Positions 1 to 5,256 of a stretch of DNA of 5,366 bases are shown here, piece after piece. The stretch is from an uncultured Bacillota bacterium. GTDB taxonomy: Bacteria > Bacillota_I > Bacilli_A > Izemoplasmatales > UBA1188. The notes under the pieces are model-generated. The model was given only the letters and a program-made list of their open reading frames with translations, searched no databases and was not told the origin of the DNA. The translations under genes were made by a program, and so were the position numbers. Location: the NCBI GenBank assembly GCA_900318975.1, contig ONMY01000133.1, positions 1 through 5,366 on the forward strand. Reading direction: 5' to 3'. The first letter of the stretch is position 1, and every line of letters starts with the position of its first letter.

Positions 1-3
1 AAA

Positions 4-12
4 TGTTAAAAT
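4..12 (+). promoter_or_regulatory. Candidate extended -10 promoter element of the first lipoprotein gene
   Basis: The sequence TGTTAAAAT has a TG one base before a hexamer (TAAAAT) that matches the sigma-A -10 consensus at five of six positions. It lies 33 bases before the ATG at 46. The -35 region would be outside the window, so the promoter is only half visible. Other AT-rich hexamers between 12 and 26 (TATATT, TATTAT, TATAAA) are alternatives. Support comes from closely similar TGTTA-type motifs before the AbrB and CotH genes. Confidence 0.4.
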
Positions 13-31
13 ATATTATATATAAAAGATT

Positions 32-38
32 GGAGGAG
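32..38 (+). promoter_or_regulatory. Ribosome binding site of the first lipoprotein gene
   Basis: GGAGGAG is a near-perfect Shine-Dalgarno sequence with seven bases between it and the ATG at 46, which fixes that start codon. Confidence 0.85.
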
Positions 39-45
39 TACACTA

Positions 46-1065
46 ATGAAAAAAACACTAAAAAGAATTGTATCCATATTAATACTCTTTTTAATCGTTC
101 TATTTACTGCATCTTGTAAAGACGATGCTGTTACGACGACTACTCTTAAAGGCGATGATTCAATTCCTCAATCTTTCTATCTTGGTAGTGAGAAAATAGA
201 TTTTACTGATATAAGTATTAGTGTTAGTGAGCCAGTTGAAATTGAAAATGATGGACAATATGATTTAACTATAAAAATAAGAATAACTAATAGAAAGGGT
301 GAACATATTAATTTTGAAATTACTAAGGCAACCTTAATCAATGAAAAACTATCATTCGCACAAGAAGTATCATTTGAAAGGGATGTTGAATTATACACTG
401 ATCAAACAAAAGAACTAGTATTTAGTGCTACGACTTCATCATCAATCACAAGCGAAAACTACAAATTATATTTTGAAATGAATCCATATAAAATTACTTA
501 CTTCTTATATAATGTACCTGATAATTTTAGAGTAGATAGAAGAGTAAACTATTATATTGATGATAAGATTGTTTATACTGAAACAATAAAAGATGATAGA
601 AGCTTTGATGAGATATATAGTTATGAAACTGATGATAATGAATATCACTGTAATAAATGGTATTTCGATACTGAAAAAACAAAAAAACTAGATATCTTTA
701 CACATATCACTGAAGATACAAATCTTTATGGTGAGTTAGAATCAAATATTGAATGGTCTTTCTCTTCATCTGATACATATGCTAAAATGAAATCTATAAA
801 TTATATTCCAAAAAATGGAATAGTTGTAATACCTGATAAATACAAAAATAAAAACATCGCAATTCTTGCATCTGCAATTTCTAATCTATATGCAGATTCA
901 ATCTATATTCCAAAATCTGTAAGACAAATATATATTGGCAATTTCTCAAATATAGGTAATACAAAAATCTACTATGAAGGAACTGAATCAGAATGGAAAT
1001 CTATATTTATAGTAAGTTCTAGTGTAGTAACTAAAAATGTTACTTATAATACTAAGTTCGAATAA
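46..1065 (+). CDS. Surface lipoprotein with divergent InlB-type repeat and BspA-like C-terminal tail
   Basis: This gene encodes 339 residues. A basic start (KKTLKR), a hydrophobic core at residues 8-22 and the lipobox TASC with Cys24 indicate a lipoprotein signal peptide, so the mature protein should be anchored to the outer face of the membrane. A short Thr-rich linker follows (30-33). Residues about 45-145 are beta-rich and look like an Ig-type sandwich, although no family is recognisable. Residues about 146-231 resemble a Listeria-Bacteroides (InlB B) repeat: the segment around W205-Y206-F207-D208, then a TKKLD stretch and ITEDTNLYGEL, follows the usual GWYxD...TKxxD...ITxDxxLYAxW pattern, with C202-N-K in place of the glycine context. 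Residues about 250-335 resemble the end of BspA-type leucine-rich-repeat proteins (YIPKSV at 287-292, YYEGTESEWKSI at 309-320), but only one or two degenerate repeats remain. The role is probably binding or adhesion at the surface; the ligand is unknown. It is followed by its own terminator, so it is probably the last gene of its unit. Confidence 0.85.
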   Translation: MKKTLKRIVSILILFLIVLFTASCKDDAVTTTTLKGDDSIPQSFYLGSEKIDFTDISISVSEPVEIENDGQYDLTIKIRITNRKGEHINFEITKATLINEKLSFAQEVSFERDVELYTDQTKELVFSATTSSSITSENYKLYFEMNPYKITYFLYNVPDNFRVDRRVNYYIDDKIVYTETIKDDRSFDEIYSYETDDNEYHCNKWYFDTEKTKKLDIFTHITEDTNLYGELESNIEWSFSSSDTYAKMKSINYIPKNGIVVIPDKYKNKNIAILASAISNLYADSIYIPKSVRQIYIGNFSNIGNTKIYYEGTESEWKSIFIVSSSVVTKNVTYNTKFE

Positions 1066-1097
1066 AGGAAGCAATTCAAAAATTTGCTTCTTTTTTT
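1066..1097 (+). terminator. Rho-independent terminator after the first lipoprotein gene
   Basis: A 7-bp stem, GAAGCAA (1068-1074) with TTGCTTC (1084-1090), can be extended by a wobble and an A-T pair at its base. It closes a loop of about 9 bases and is followed directly by seven T (1091-1097). It begins one base after the TAA of the lipoprotein gene. Its 3' arm also supplies the candidate -35 region of the next promoter. Confidence 0.85.
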
Positions 1098-1112
1098 ATA
1101 TCGTGTTATAAT
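1084..1112 (+). promoter_or_regulatory. Extended -10 promoter of the AbrB-ABC operon, overlapping the upstream terminator
   Basis: A perfect TATAAT lies at 1107-1112 and carries the extended -10 dinucleotide TG at 1104-1105. With an exact 17-base spacer, TTGCTT (1084-1089) is the candidate -35, matching TTGACA only in its first three bases; the extended -10 would compensate. The -35 lies inside the 3' arm of the upstream terminator and the spacer contains its T-run. Transcription would begin near 1118-1120, about 30 bases before the AbrB start codon. Confidence 0.75.
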
Positions 1113-1138
1113 AAGAAATGTAAGAAAAGTAAGAAATA
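1112..1138 (+). repeat. Three phased 9-base direct repeats (TAAGAAA), possible AbrB operator
   Basis: TAAGAAA occurs at 1112, 1121 and 1130, exactly nine bases apart, giving three contiguous 9-mers that share seven bases. The first copy begins at the last base of the -10 hexamer, and the array covers the expected transcription start and early leader. A protein bound here would block initiation. Because the operon's first gene encodes an AbrB-type DNA-binding protein, autorepression is a reasonable inference. In AT-rich DNA a short A-rich array can arise by chance, so the operator role is unproven. Confidence 0.5.
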
Positions 1139-1140
1139 AT

Positions 1141-1145
1141 GGAGG
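1141..1145 (+). promoter_or_regulatory. Ribosome binding site that sets the AbrB start
   Basis: GGAGG is followed by only four bases before ATG at 1150. The spacing is short but workable, and there is no other in-frame ATG before the conserved domain. The longer reading from TTG at 1084 would start inside the terminator stem, upstream of the transcription start, and is therefore excluded. Confidence 0.75.
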
Positions 1146-1149
1146 GACT

Positions 1150-1362
1150 ATGGAAGAAAAAAGCGAAAACAGATTCATAGTAAGTGTTAAAGTTGGACCT
1201 AAAGGTCAAATTACTATACCAATTGAGGCAAGAAAAATGTTTGATATCAAAGAAGGAGATACTCTAATGATTCTTGGCGACAAAGAAAGAGGTCTTGCGA
1301 TAGTAAAAGATGAAATGTTTTATTCTTTAATGGGAGGACTCGCAAACAATGTTCGCAATTAA
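1150..1362 (+). CDS. AbrB/MazE/SpoVT-family DNA-binding regulator
   Basis: This is a 70-residue protein with a single swapped-hairpin AbrB-type domain at about residues 9-54. The family hallmark, a beta-strand followed by GPKGQITIP (16-24) and then an acidic-hydrophobic FDIKEGD segment (31-37), is intact. Members of this fold dimerise, each monomer contributing strands to a DNA-binding barrel. The C-terminal tail (55-70) is short and has no recognisable second domain, so no sensor is visible. The gene is first in an operon with an ABC-2 ATPase and permease and overlaps the ATPase gene by 14 bases, an arrangement familiar in Bacillota and archaea, where the small protein is presumed to regulate the transporter. 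It could instead be a MazE-like antitoxin, but no toxin gene is present. It probably autoregulates through the TAAGAAA repeats at 1112-1138. The start at 1150 is chosen from the Shine-Dalgarno and promoter positions. Confidence 0.9.
   Translation: MEEKSENRFIVSVKVGPKGQITIPIEARKMFDIKEGDTLMILGDKERGLAIVKDEMFYSLMGGLANNVRN
1332..1337 (+). promoter_or_regulatory. Ribosome binding site of the ABC ATPase, inside the AbrB coding region
   Basis: GGGAGG sits within the last codons of the AbrB gene, with eleven bases before ATG at 1349. It supports this start and suggests translational coupling with AbrB. Confidence 0.7.
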
Positions 1363-2083
1363 GACAGTTAATCTTAGAAAAGAATATAAAGACATAGTTG
1401 CTGTTAAGGATTTAAATTTAGAGATAGAAGAAGGAGAATTATTCTCTCTTCTCGGTGTTAATGGCGCAGGTAAAACAACAACCATTAAAATGCTATCAAC
1501 TCTTACATCACCAACAAGTGGTGATGCATTTATTTATGATTATAGCATTCTAAAAGACCAAGAAAAAATCAAAGAACTCATAGATATATCTATGCAAGAA
1601 ACTGCGATCGCAAGAAAACTTACAGTTGATGAAAACATAGAATTCTATGCAGAACTATCAGGAATGAAAAAAGATGAAATAAAAGAGATAAAAGAATATA
1701 TTTATAATTCTTTTAATCTTGATAGAGTTAAGAATAAACAAGCATCAAAACTATCTGGTGGTTGGCAAAGAAAACTATCTATAGCACTAGCGCTTGTTAC
1801 AAAACCAAAAATCTTATTCCTTGATGAACCAACACTTGGTCTTGATGTTATCGCAAGAAGAGAACTTTGGAAGACTATAAAAGAATTAAAGAAAAATATG
1901 ACTATAATTCTTACAACTCACTATATGGAAGAAGCTGAAGCTCTATCTGATAGAATTGGAATAATGAAAGACGGAGTATTACTATTTGTTGGTACAAAAG
2001 AAGAACTCTATACTAAAACAAAAAAAGATAATATAGAAGATGCATTTATTAATATTGTTTCTGGAGGTGATCTCGATGAATAA
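1349..2083 (+). CDS. ABC-2-type transporter ATP-binding protein (CcmA/DrrA-like)
   Basis: This 244-residue ABC ATPase should power the permease encoded next to it by binding and hydrolysing ATP at the inner face of the membrane. All nucleotide-binding motifs are present: Walker A GVNGAGKT (36-43) with Lys42, Q-loop Gln83 (SMQE), signature LSGGWQ (135-140), Walker B ILFLDE (155-160) with catalytic Glu160, D-loop LGLD (163-166) and H-loop His191 (TTHYMEE). The signature has Trp where LSGGQ is the textbook form; substitutions at this position are common in ABC-2 exporters. The C-terminal EDAFINIVSG segment is typical of DrrA/CcmA-type ATPases, and the length is that of a single-domain subunit. 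The gene overlaps AbrB by 14 bases and the permease by 8, so the three are almost certainly co-transcribed and translationally coupled. The substrate (drug, lipid, peptide or polysaccharide) cannot be read from the ATPase. Confidence 0.95.
   Translation: MFAIKTVNLRKEYKDIVAVKDLNLEIEEGELFSLLGVNGAGKTTTIKMLSTLTSPTSGDAFIYDYSILKDQEKIKELIDISMQETAIARKLTVDENIEFYAELSGMKKDEIKEIKEYIYNSFNLDRVKNKQASKLSGGWQRKLSIALALVTKPKILFLDEPTLGLDVIARRELWKTIKELKKNMTIILTTHYMEEAEALSDRIGIMKDGVLLFVGTKEELYTKTKKDNIEDAFINIVSGGDLDE
2063..2070 (+). promoter_or_regulatory. Ribosome binding site that sets the permease start
   Basis: GGAGGTGA is an almost full-length Shine-Dalgarno sequence with five bases before ATG at 2076. This selects 2076 over the in-frame ATG at 2040, which has no comparable site and would add twelve residues encoded within the ATPase gene. 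Confidence 0.85.
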
Positions 2084-2828
2084 TTCAGTATCAAGAATTA
2101 TAACTTTAACTAAAAGAAACATTAAAGAAATACTAAGAGATCCACTATCTTTAATATTTACAATTGCACTTCCACTTTTTATGGAAATATTATTCTATTT
2201 CATATTCCATGAACTAACAGCTCAATTTGAAATGAAATATTTAGCTCCAGGAATAGTTGTATTTTCTGAGTCTTTCCTAACTCTATTTACTGGTCTTTTA
2301 ATATCTTTAGATAGAAAATCATCATTCCTAACACGTCTTTATGTATCTAAAGCTAAATCATATGAATTTATATTTAGTTATGCCTTATCAATTCTTCCAA
2401 TTGCCCTTATCCAATCAATATTATTCTTCCTAGTTGGTGGAATTTTTGATACATCTATGTTTTCAGTTGGTATGGTACTTGGAATATTACTAAGTATACT
2501 AACATCAATGTTCTTTATTGGAACAGGAATACTATTTGGTTCAATTTGTAGTGAAAAATCAATCGGTGGTATTTCATCAATTATTATCACAGGCGAGTCA
2601 GTTCTATCAGGCATGTGGTTTCCACTTGAGGGAATTGGAAATGGAATGATTGCCTTTATGAATGCACTTCCATTTAGAAACGCAACTATCCTAATTCAAA
2701 ATATGATTCTAGGTGTCAACGATACATTTAATGATCTGTTATTACCATTAATAATAGTTCTAGGATATACAGTAGTAATGTTTATAGTCGCAATCATTGC
2801 ATTTAAAAATAGAATGAAAGAAAAATAA
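2076..2828 (+). CDS. ABC-2-type transporter permease
   Basis: This is a 250-residue integral membrane protein, partner of the ATPase encoded just upstream. It begins with a cytosolic amphipathic stretch (TKRNIKEILRDPLSL, residues 12-26) typical of ABC-2 permeases and has about six hydrophobic segments at roughly 24-46, 57-77, 98-121, 128-155, 163-183 and 222-243. The conserved ABC-2 features include the loop after the second segment (SLDRKSSFLTRLYVSKAKS, 77-95), likely the coupling region, and the SGMWFPLEGI stretch (178-187) before the NALPF element (196-200). With a single permease gene, the complex is probably a homodimer with two ATPase subunits. Export of a lipid-like, peptide or antimicrobial compound is the usual role of the family, but the substrate is unknown. 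The start at 2076 overlaps the ATPase gene by eight bases. No clear terminator follows; the next gene has its own candidate promoter. Confidence 0.93.
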   Translation: MNNSVSRIITLTKRNIKEILRDPLSLIFTIALPLFMEILFYFIFHELTAQFEMKYLAPGIVVFSESFLTLFTGLLISLDRKSSFLTRLYVSKAKSYEFIFSYALSILPIALIQSILFFLVGGIFDTSMFSVGMVLGILLSILTSMFFIGTGILFGSICSEKSIGGISSIIITGESVLSGMWFPLEGIGNGMIAFMNALPFRNATILIQNMILGVNDTFNDLLLPLIIVLGYTVVMFIVAIIAFKNRMKEK

Positions 2829-2840
2829 AATACTATAAAA

Positions 2841-2860
2841 AATAACATAAGTATGTTATT
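2841..2860. promoter_or_regulatory. Operator-like perfect 9+9 palindrome before the CotH gene
   Basis: AATAACATA and its exact reverse complement TATGTTATT are separated by two bases (AG). The right arm runs into the candidate extended -10 (TG at 2854-2855, TATTAT at 2857-2862), so a dimeric repressor bound here would cover the promoter. There is no T-run after it, so it is not a normal terminator. The cognate regulator is not apparent; AbrB-type proteins rarely use such tight dyads. Confidence 0.55.
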
Positions 2861-2862
2861 AT
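2854..2862 (+). promoter_or_regulatory. Candidate extended -10 promoter element of the CotH lipoprotein gene
   Basis: TGTTATTAT has TG one base before TATTAT, which matches TATAAT at five of six positions. It lies 43 bases before ATG at 2906. No good -35 is visible at a normal distance (TATAAA at 2834-2839 with a 17-base spacer is weak), so the promoter would be extended -10 dependent or activator dependent. Confidence 0.5.
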
Positions 2863-2888
2863 GAAATAAATAATAATCTATTTCTTTT

Positions 2889-2895
2889 AGGGGGA
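2889..2895 (+). promoter_or_regulatory. Ribosome binding site of the CotH lipoprotein gene
   Basis: AGGGGGA is a G-rich, slightly off-consensus Shine-Dalgarno sequence with ten bases before ATG at 2906. It stands out in otherwise A/T-only surroundings and fits the chosen start. Confidence 0.75.
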
Positions 2896-2905
2896 ATTTT
2901 TAAGC

Positions 2906-5191
2906 ATGAAGAAGTATTTTATAATTGCATTAATTTTTACTGTGGTAATGTTTTTCCTTGTTGGATGCAGTGAAGAAAAACCTACTACAGAAGATCTTAA
3001 CAAAAATACAACAACTATAGAATCTAATAATAACACAACAACAGAAGATACTGATACTACAACCCTTCATACTCATGAATTTGGTTCTTGGACAGTTACT
3101 AAGAATGCAACTTGCACTGAAGAAGGTAGTAAAGAAAGAACATGTGCTTGTGGTGCAAAAGAAACTGAGGTAGTTCCTCTAATAGATCACAACTATTCAA
3201 CTGAATGGACTATCGATGTTGAACCTACATGTAGAAAAGATGGTAGTAAATCTCATCATTGTACAGTTTGCGATGCAAAGACTGATGTAACAAAGATTGA
3301 TAAAGTTGATCATACTGAAGGAACTAAGATAGAAAATGAAGTCGCAGCAACTTGCACAAACGCTGGTTCATATGACGAAGTAGTTTACTGCACAGTATGT
3401 AATAAAGAAATCTCTAGAACTCAACACATCACTGAAGCATTAAGTCATAATTTCTTAGAATGGACTATAGGAACTAAAGCAACTTGCACAGAAGATGGAA
3501 CTGAAACAAGAAGTTGTCTTGGATGTAGTCTTACTGAAACAAGGACTGTTGAAGCACTAGGACATGATTATCCAGATGAATGGACTATAGTTACTGAATC
3601 AACCACGACTACTCATGGAATACAAGAAAAAGAATGTTCAAGATGCCACAACAAAATCCATGAAGAACTCCCTTTATTAGAATCAAGAATAAAACTCTAC
3701 AATTATTATAAAGTAGAAACTGTTCCTCAAATATATATTGAAACTAAAGACCATATAGCACTTGATGATCCATCTCTAATCGATCCAAACGAAAAGAAGG
3801 GTATGAATGGAAATCTAAATGCCTATATGTATGTTGATTCAACAATTTCAGTTAGAAACTGCGAAGGATTTGAATTTGAAAATGCCGCAAGCCAAGTAAA
3901 GATAAGAGGTAATTACACATCAACATATCCTAAAAAACCAATCCGCATTAAGTTTAGTAAGAAACAAGCTATGTGCGGACTAAATAGTGGTAACAAGCTT
4001 AAAAGCTGGGTACTCCTTGCAGAATATAAAGATCCATCAATGCTAATAAATAGCATTGCTTCATATCTTGGAAATTCACTCCTTGAAAGCAATGGTTACT
4101 ATACAACAGACTTTAGATATGTAGATGTATATCTAAACGGAGAATATTATGGACTCTTCCTCCTTTGTGAGCAGCAACAAATAAACAAGAATAGAGTTGA
4201 TGTTAAAGCGGAAGCCCTAGATCCAACAGATGATGCTAATGCCGAATTAACCGAGGCTGAACTCAAAAACGTAAAAGTAGGATATCTACTTGAATACGAT
4301 GGATATTATAAGAATGAACCAGAACTAAATAGATTTACTATTACATATAATCAAATAAAACACATAAATGGATCTCAGTTTACACCATCATCTGATTCAA
4401 ATACTAACCATGGTTGGGGTTGGGGCAACTGGGGAAATAATTCCCGTGTTATCGGTTTTACAATAAAGAGTGATATCTATTATACTGAACAAAATACATT
4501 TATCAAGAAATGTATGCAAACAGTATGGAGTGTAATATATGATGCAGCATATGGAGATCACTCAAATGGTCAGCCATACCATACAATGGATGCTGATGGT
4601 AACTATATAGTAGATGAATCAATTAAATCAGCATATGAAGCAATATCAAAAGTAGTTGATATTGATTCCCTAATCGATATGTATATCATTCAAGAACTCT
4701 GTGAAGATAGTGATATATCGTGGTCATCATTCTATTTCAAACTCGATATGAGTCCAAAAGGAAATAGACTATTAACTTATATTGCTCCATGGGATTTCGA
4801 CTCAGCACTTGGAAATAAGAGTGGACAAACTGCATCTAACAACCAATTATTCGCAATGAACACAGATAATCCATGGCTTGTTGTATATGCATATCAAGGA
4901 TGGTTCTGGGAAAGAGTATATGATAGATTCATGGAAGCCAAAGATGCTGGAGTATTTTCTGGTGTTGTTGATATGATTGATTACTATACAACTAACTATG
5001 TTCAAATCTATAAGAAGAATTATGATTTATGGCAAAATATCGGTAAGAATATCGGTAATGAACTCGTAAGTCAATCAACACAATTTAAAACACAAAAAGA
5101 TGCTTCAGATTACCTTAGAAATTGGTACATTCAAAGAGTAACCAATATGGAATCACTCTTTAAAGCACAAGCAGAAAGCTATCAACAATAA
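2906..5191 (+). CDS. CotH-kinase-domain lipoprotein with five His/CxxC repeats
   Basis: This gene encodes 761 residues. The signal peptide has a KK start, a hydrophobic core and the lipobox LVGC with Cys21, so the protein should be anchored outside the cell. A Thr/Asn-rich linker follows (22-56), then five repeats of about 40 residues (57-260; separate entry), then a CotH-like domain from about 262 to 640 and a C-terminal helical part to 761. CotH hallmarks are VKIRGNYTS (331-339) with the paired lysines KKP (343-345), SWVLLAEYKDPSMLIN (367-382), NGEYYGLFLLCEQ (411-423) and the acidic PWDFD (628-632) matching the family's WDxD motif. A Gly/Trp-rich insertion, GWGWGNWG (503-510), interrupts the domain. 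Bacillus CotH is a protein kinase acting on spore-coat proteins; in gut Bacillota, extracellular CotH domains on modular surface proteins are common and their targets are unknown. Kinase activity here is inference from the conserved motifs, and a purely structural or binding role is possible. The gene appears to be a single unit with its own promoter and terminator. Confidence 0.9.
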   Translation: MKKYFIIALIFTVVMFFLVGCSEEKPTTEDLNKNTTTIESNNNTTTEDTDTTTLHTHEFGSWTVTKNATCTEEGSKERTCACGAKETEVVPLIDHNYSTEWTIDVEPTCRKDGSKSHHCTVCDAKTDVTKIDKVDHTEGTKIENEVAATCTNAGSYDEVVYCTVCNKEISRTQHITEALSHNFLEWTIGTKATCTEDGTETRSCLGCSLTETRTVEALGHDYPDEWTIVTESTTTTHGIQEKECSRCHNKIHEELPLLESRIKLYNYYKVETVPQIYIETKDHIALDDPSLIDPNEKKGMNGNLNAYMYVDSTISVRNCEGFEFENAASQVKIRGNYTSTYPKKPIRIKFSKKQAMCGLNSGNKLKSWVLLAEYKDPSMLINSIASYLGNSLLESNGYYTTDFRYVDVYLNGEYYGLFLLCEQQQINKNRVDVKAEALDPTDDANAELTEAELKNVKVGYLLEYDGYYKNEPELNRFTITYNQIKHINGSQFTPSSDSNTNHGWGWGNWGNNSRVIGFTIKSDIYYTEQNTFIKKCMQTVWSVIYDAAYGDHSNGQPYHTMDADGNYIVDESIKSAYEAISKVVDIDSLIDMYIIQELCEDSDISWSSFYFKLDMSPKGNRLLTYIAPWDFDSALGNKSGQTASNNQLFAMNTDNPWLVVYAYQGWFWERVYDRFMEAKDAGVFSGVVDMIDYYTTNYVQIYKKNYDLWQNIGKNIGNELVSQSTQFKTQKDASDYLRNWYIQRVTNMESLFKAQAESYQQ
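3074..3685 (+). repeat. Five tandem His/Cys repeats in the CotH lipoprotein
   Basis: The repeats cover residues 57-94, 95-135, 136-180, 181-219 and 220-260. Each begins with His (57, 95, 136, 181, 220); all but the third have an early Trp (62, 101, 186, 226). The first four have a mid Cys (70, 109, 150, 194) and then a Cys pair (80/82, 119/122, 162/165, 204/207). The fifth keeps only the pair 244/247, with threonines where the mid Cys should be; the first has CxC instead of CxxC. Three Cys plus one His per repeat suggests a small metal site, probably zinc. The type is common in secreted proteins of gut Bacillota. Likely a stalk or binding module that holds the CotH domain away from the membrane. 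Confidence 0.85.
4412..4434 (+). other. G-run cluster with quadruplex potential inside the CotH gene
   Basis: G-runs of 2, 4, 4 and 4 bases lie at 4412-4413, 4416-4419, 4422-4425 and 4431-4434, separated by loops of 2, 2 and 5 bases. It encodes the Gly/Trp insertion of the CotH domain. The pattern would allow at least a two-tier quadruplex on the coding strand and mRNA. The amino-acid composition alone may explain it. Confidence 0.5.
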
Positions 5192-5200
5192 TAATTTATT

Positions 5201-5256
5201 AAAGATAAAGTAAATATTGAATTCATTCATTTTTACTTTATCTTTCTTTTTGTTTT
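5201..5256 (+). terminator. Long-stem Rho-independent terminator after the CotH gene
   Basis: AAAGATAAAGTAAA (5201-5214) pairs perfectly over 14 bp with 5232-5245, closing a 17-base loop. It is followed by a T-rich run with single C and G interruptions (5246-5256). It starts ten bases after the TAA at 5189-5191. The stem is AT-rich but unusually long, which compensates. Confidence 0.88.

Noticed and set aside
177..398. Minus-strand open frame of 73 codons
   Set aside because: It lies opposite the well-supported first lipoprotein gene, has no ribosome binding site or family resemblance, and reads as a shadow of that gene.
1084..1149. N-terminal extension of the AbrB gene from TTG at 1084
   Set aside because: It begins in the terminator stem and upstream of the predicted transcription start, has no Shine-Dalgarno site, and adds a sequence unlike the family; ATG at 1150 has GGAGG just before it.
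2040..2075. Upstream in-frame ATG at 2040 for the permease
   Set aside because: It has no ribosome binding site, and GGAGGTGA at 2063-2070 is ideally placed for ATG at 2076; the extra residues are encoded within the ATPase gene.
2378..2614. Minus-strand open frame of 78 codons
   Set aside because: It lies antisense to the permease membrane segments; its composition is the complement of hydrophobic codons and no start signals are present.
2841..2860. Palindrome as terminator of the exporter operon
   Set aside because: There is no T-run after it, and an 8-9 bp AT-rich stem with a two- to four-base loop would be weak. Some read-through from the permease into the CotH gene therefore remains possible.
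2863..2884. GAAATA/TATTTC inverted repeat in the CotH leader, possible regulatory hairpin
   Set aside because: It has only six A/T-rich pairs with a ten-base loop, expected by chance in this composition; no riboswitch-like conserved core is visible.
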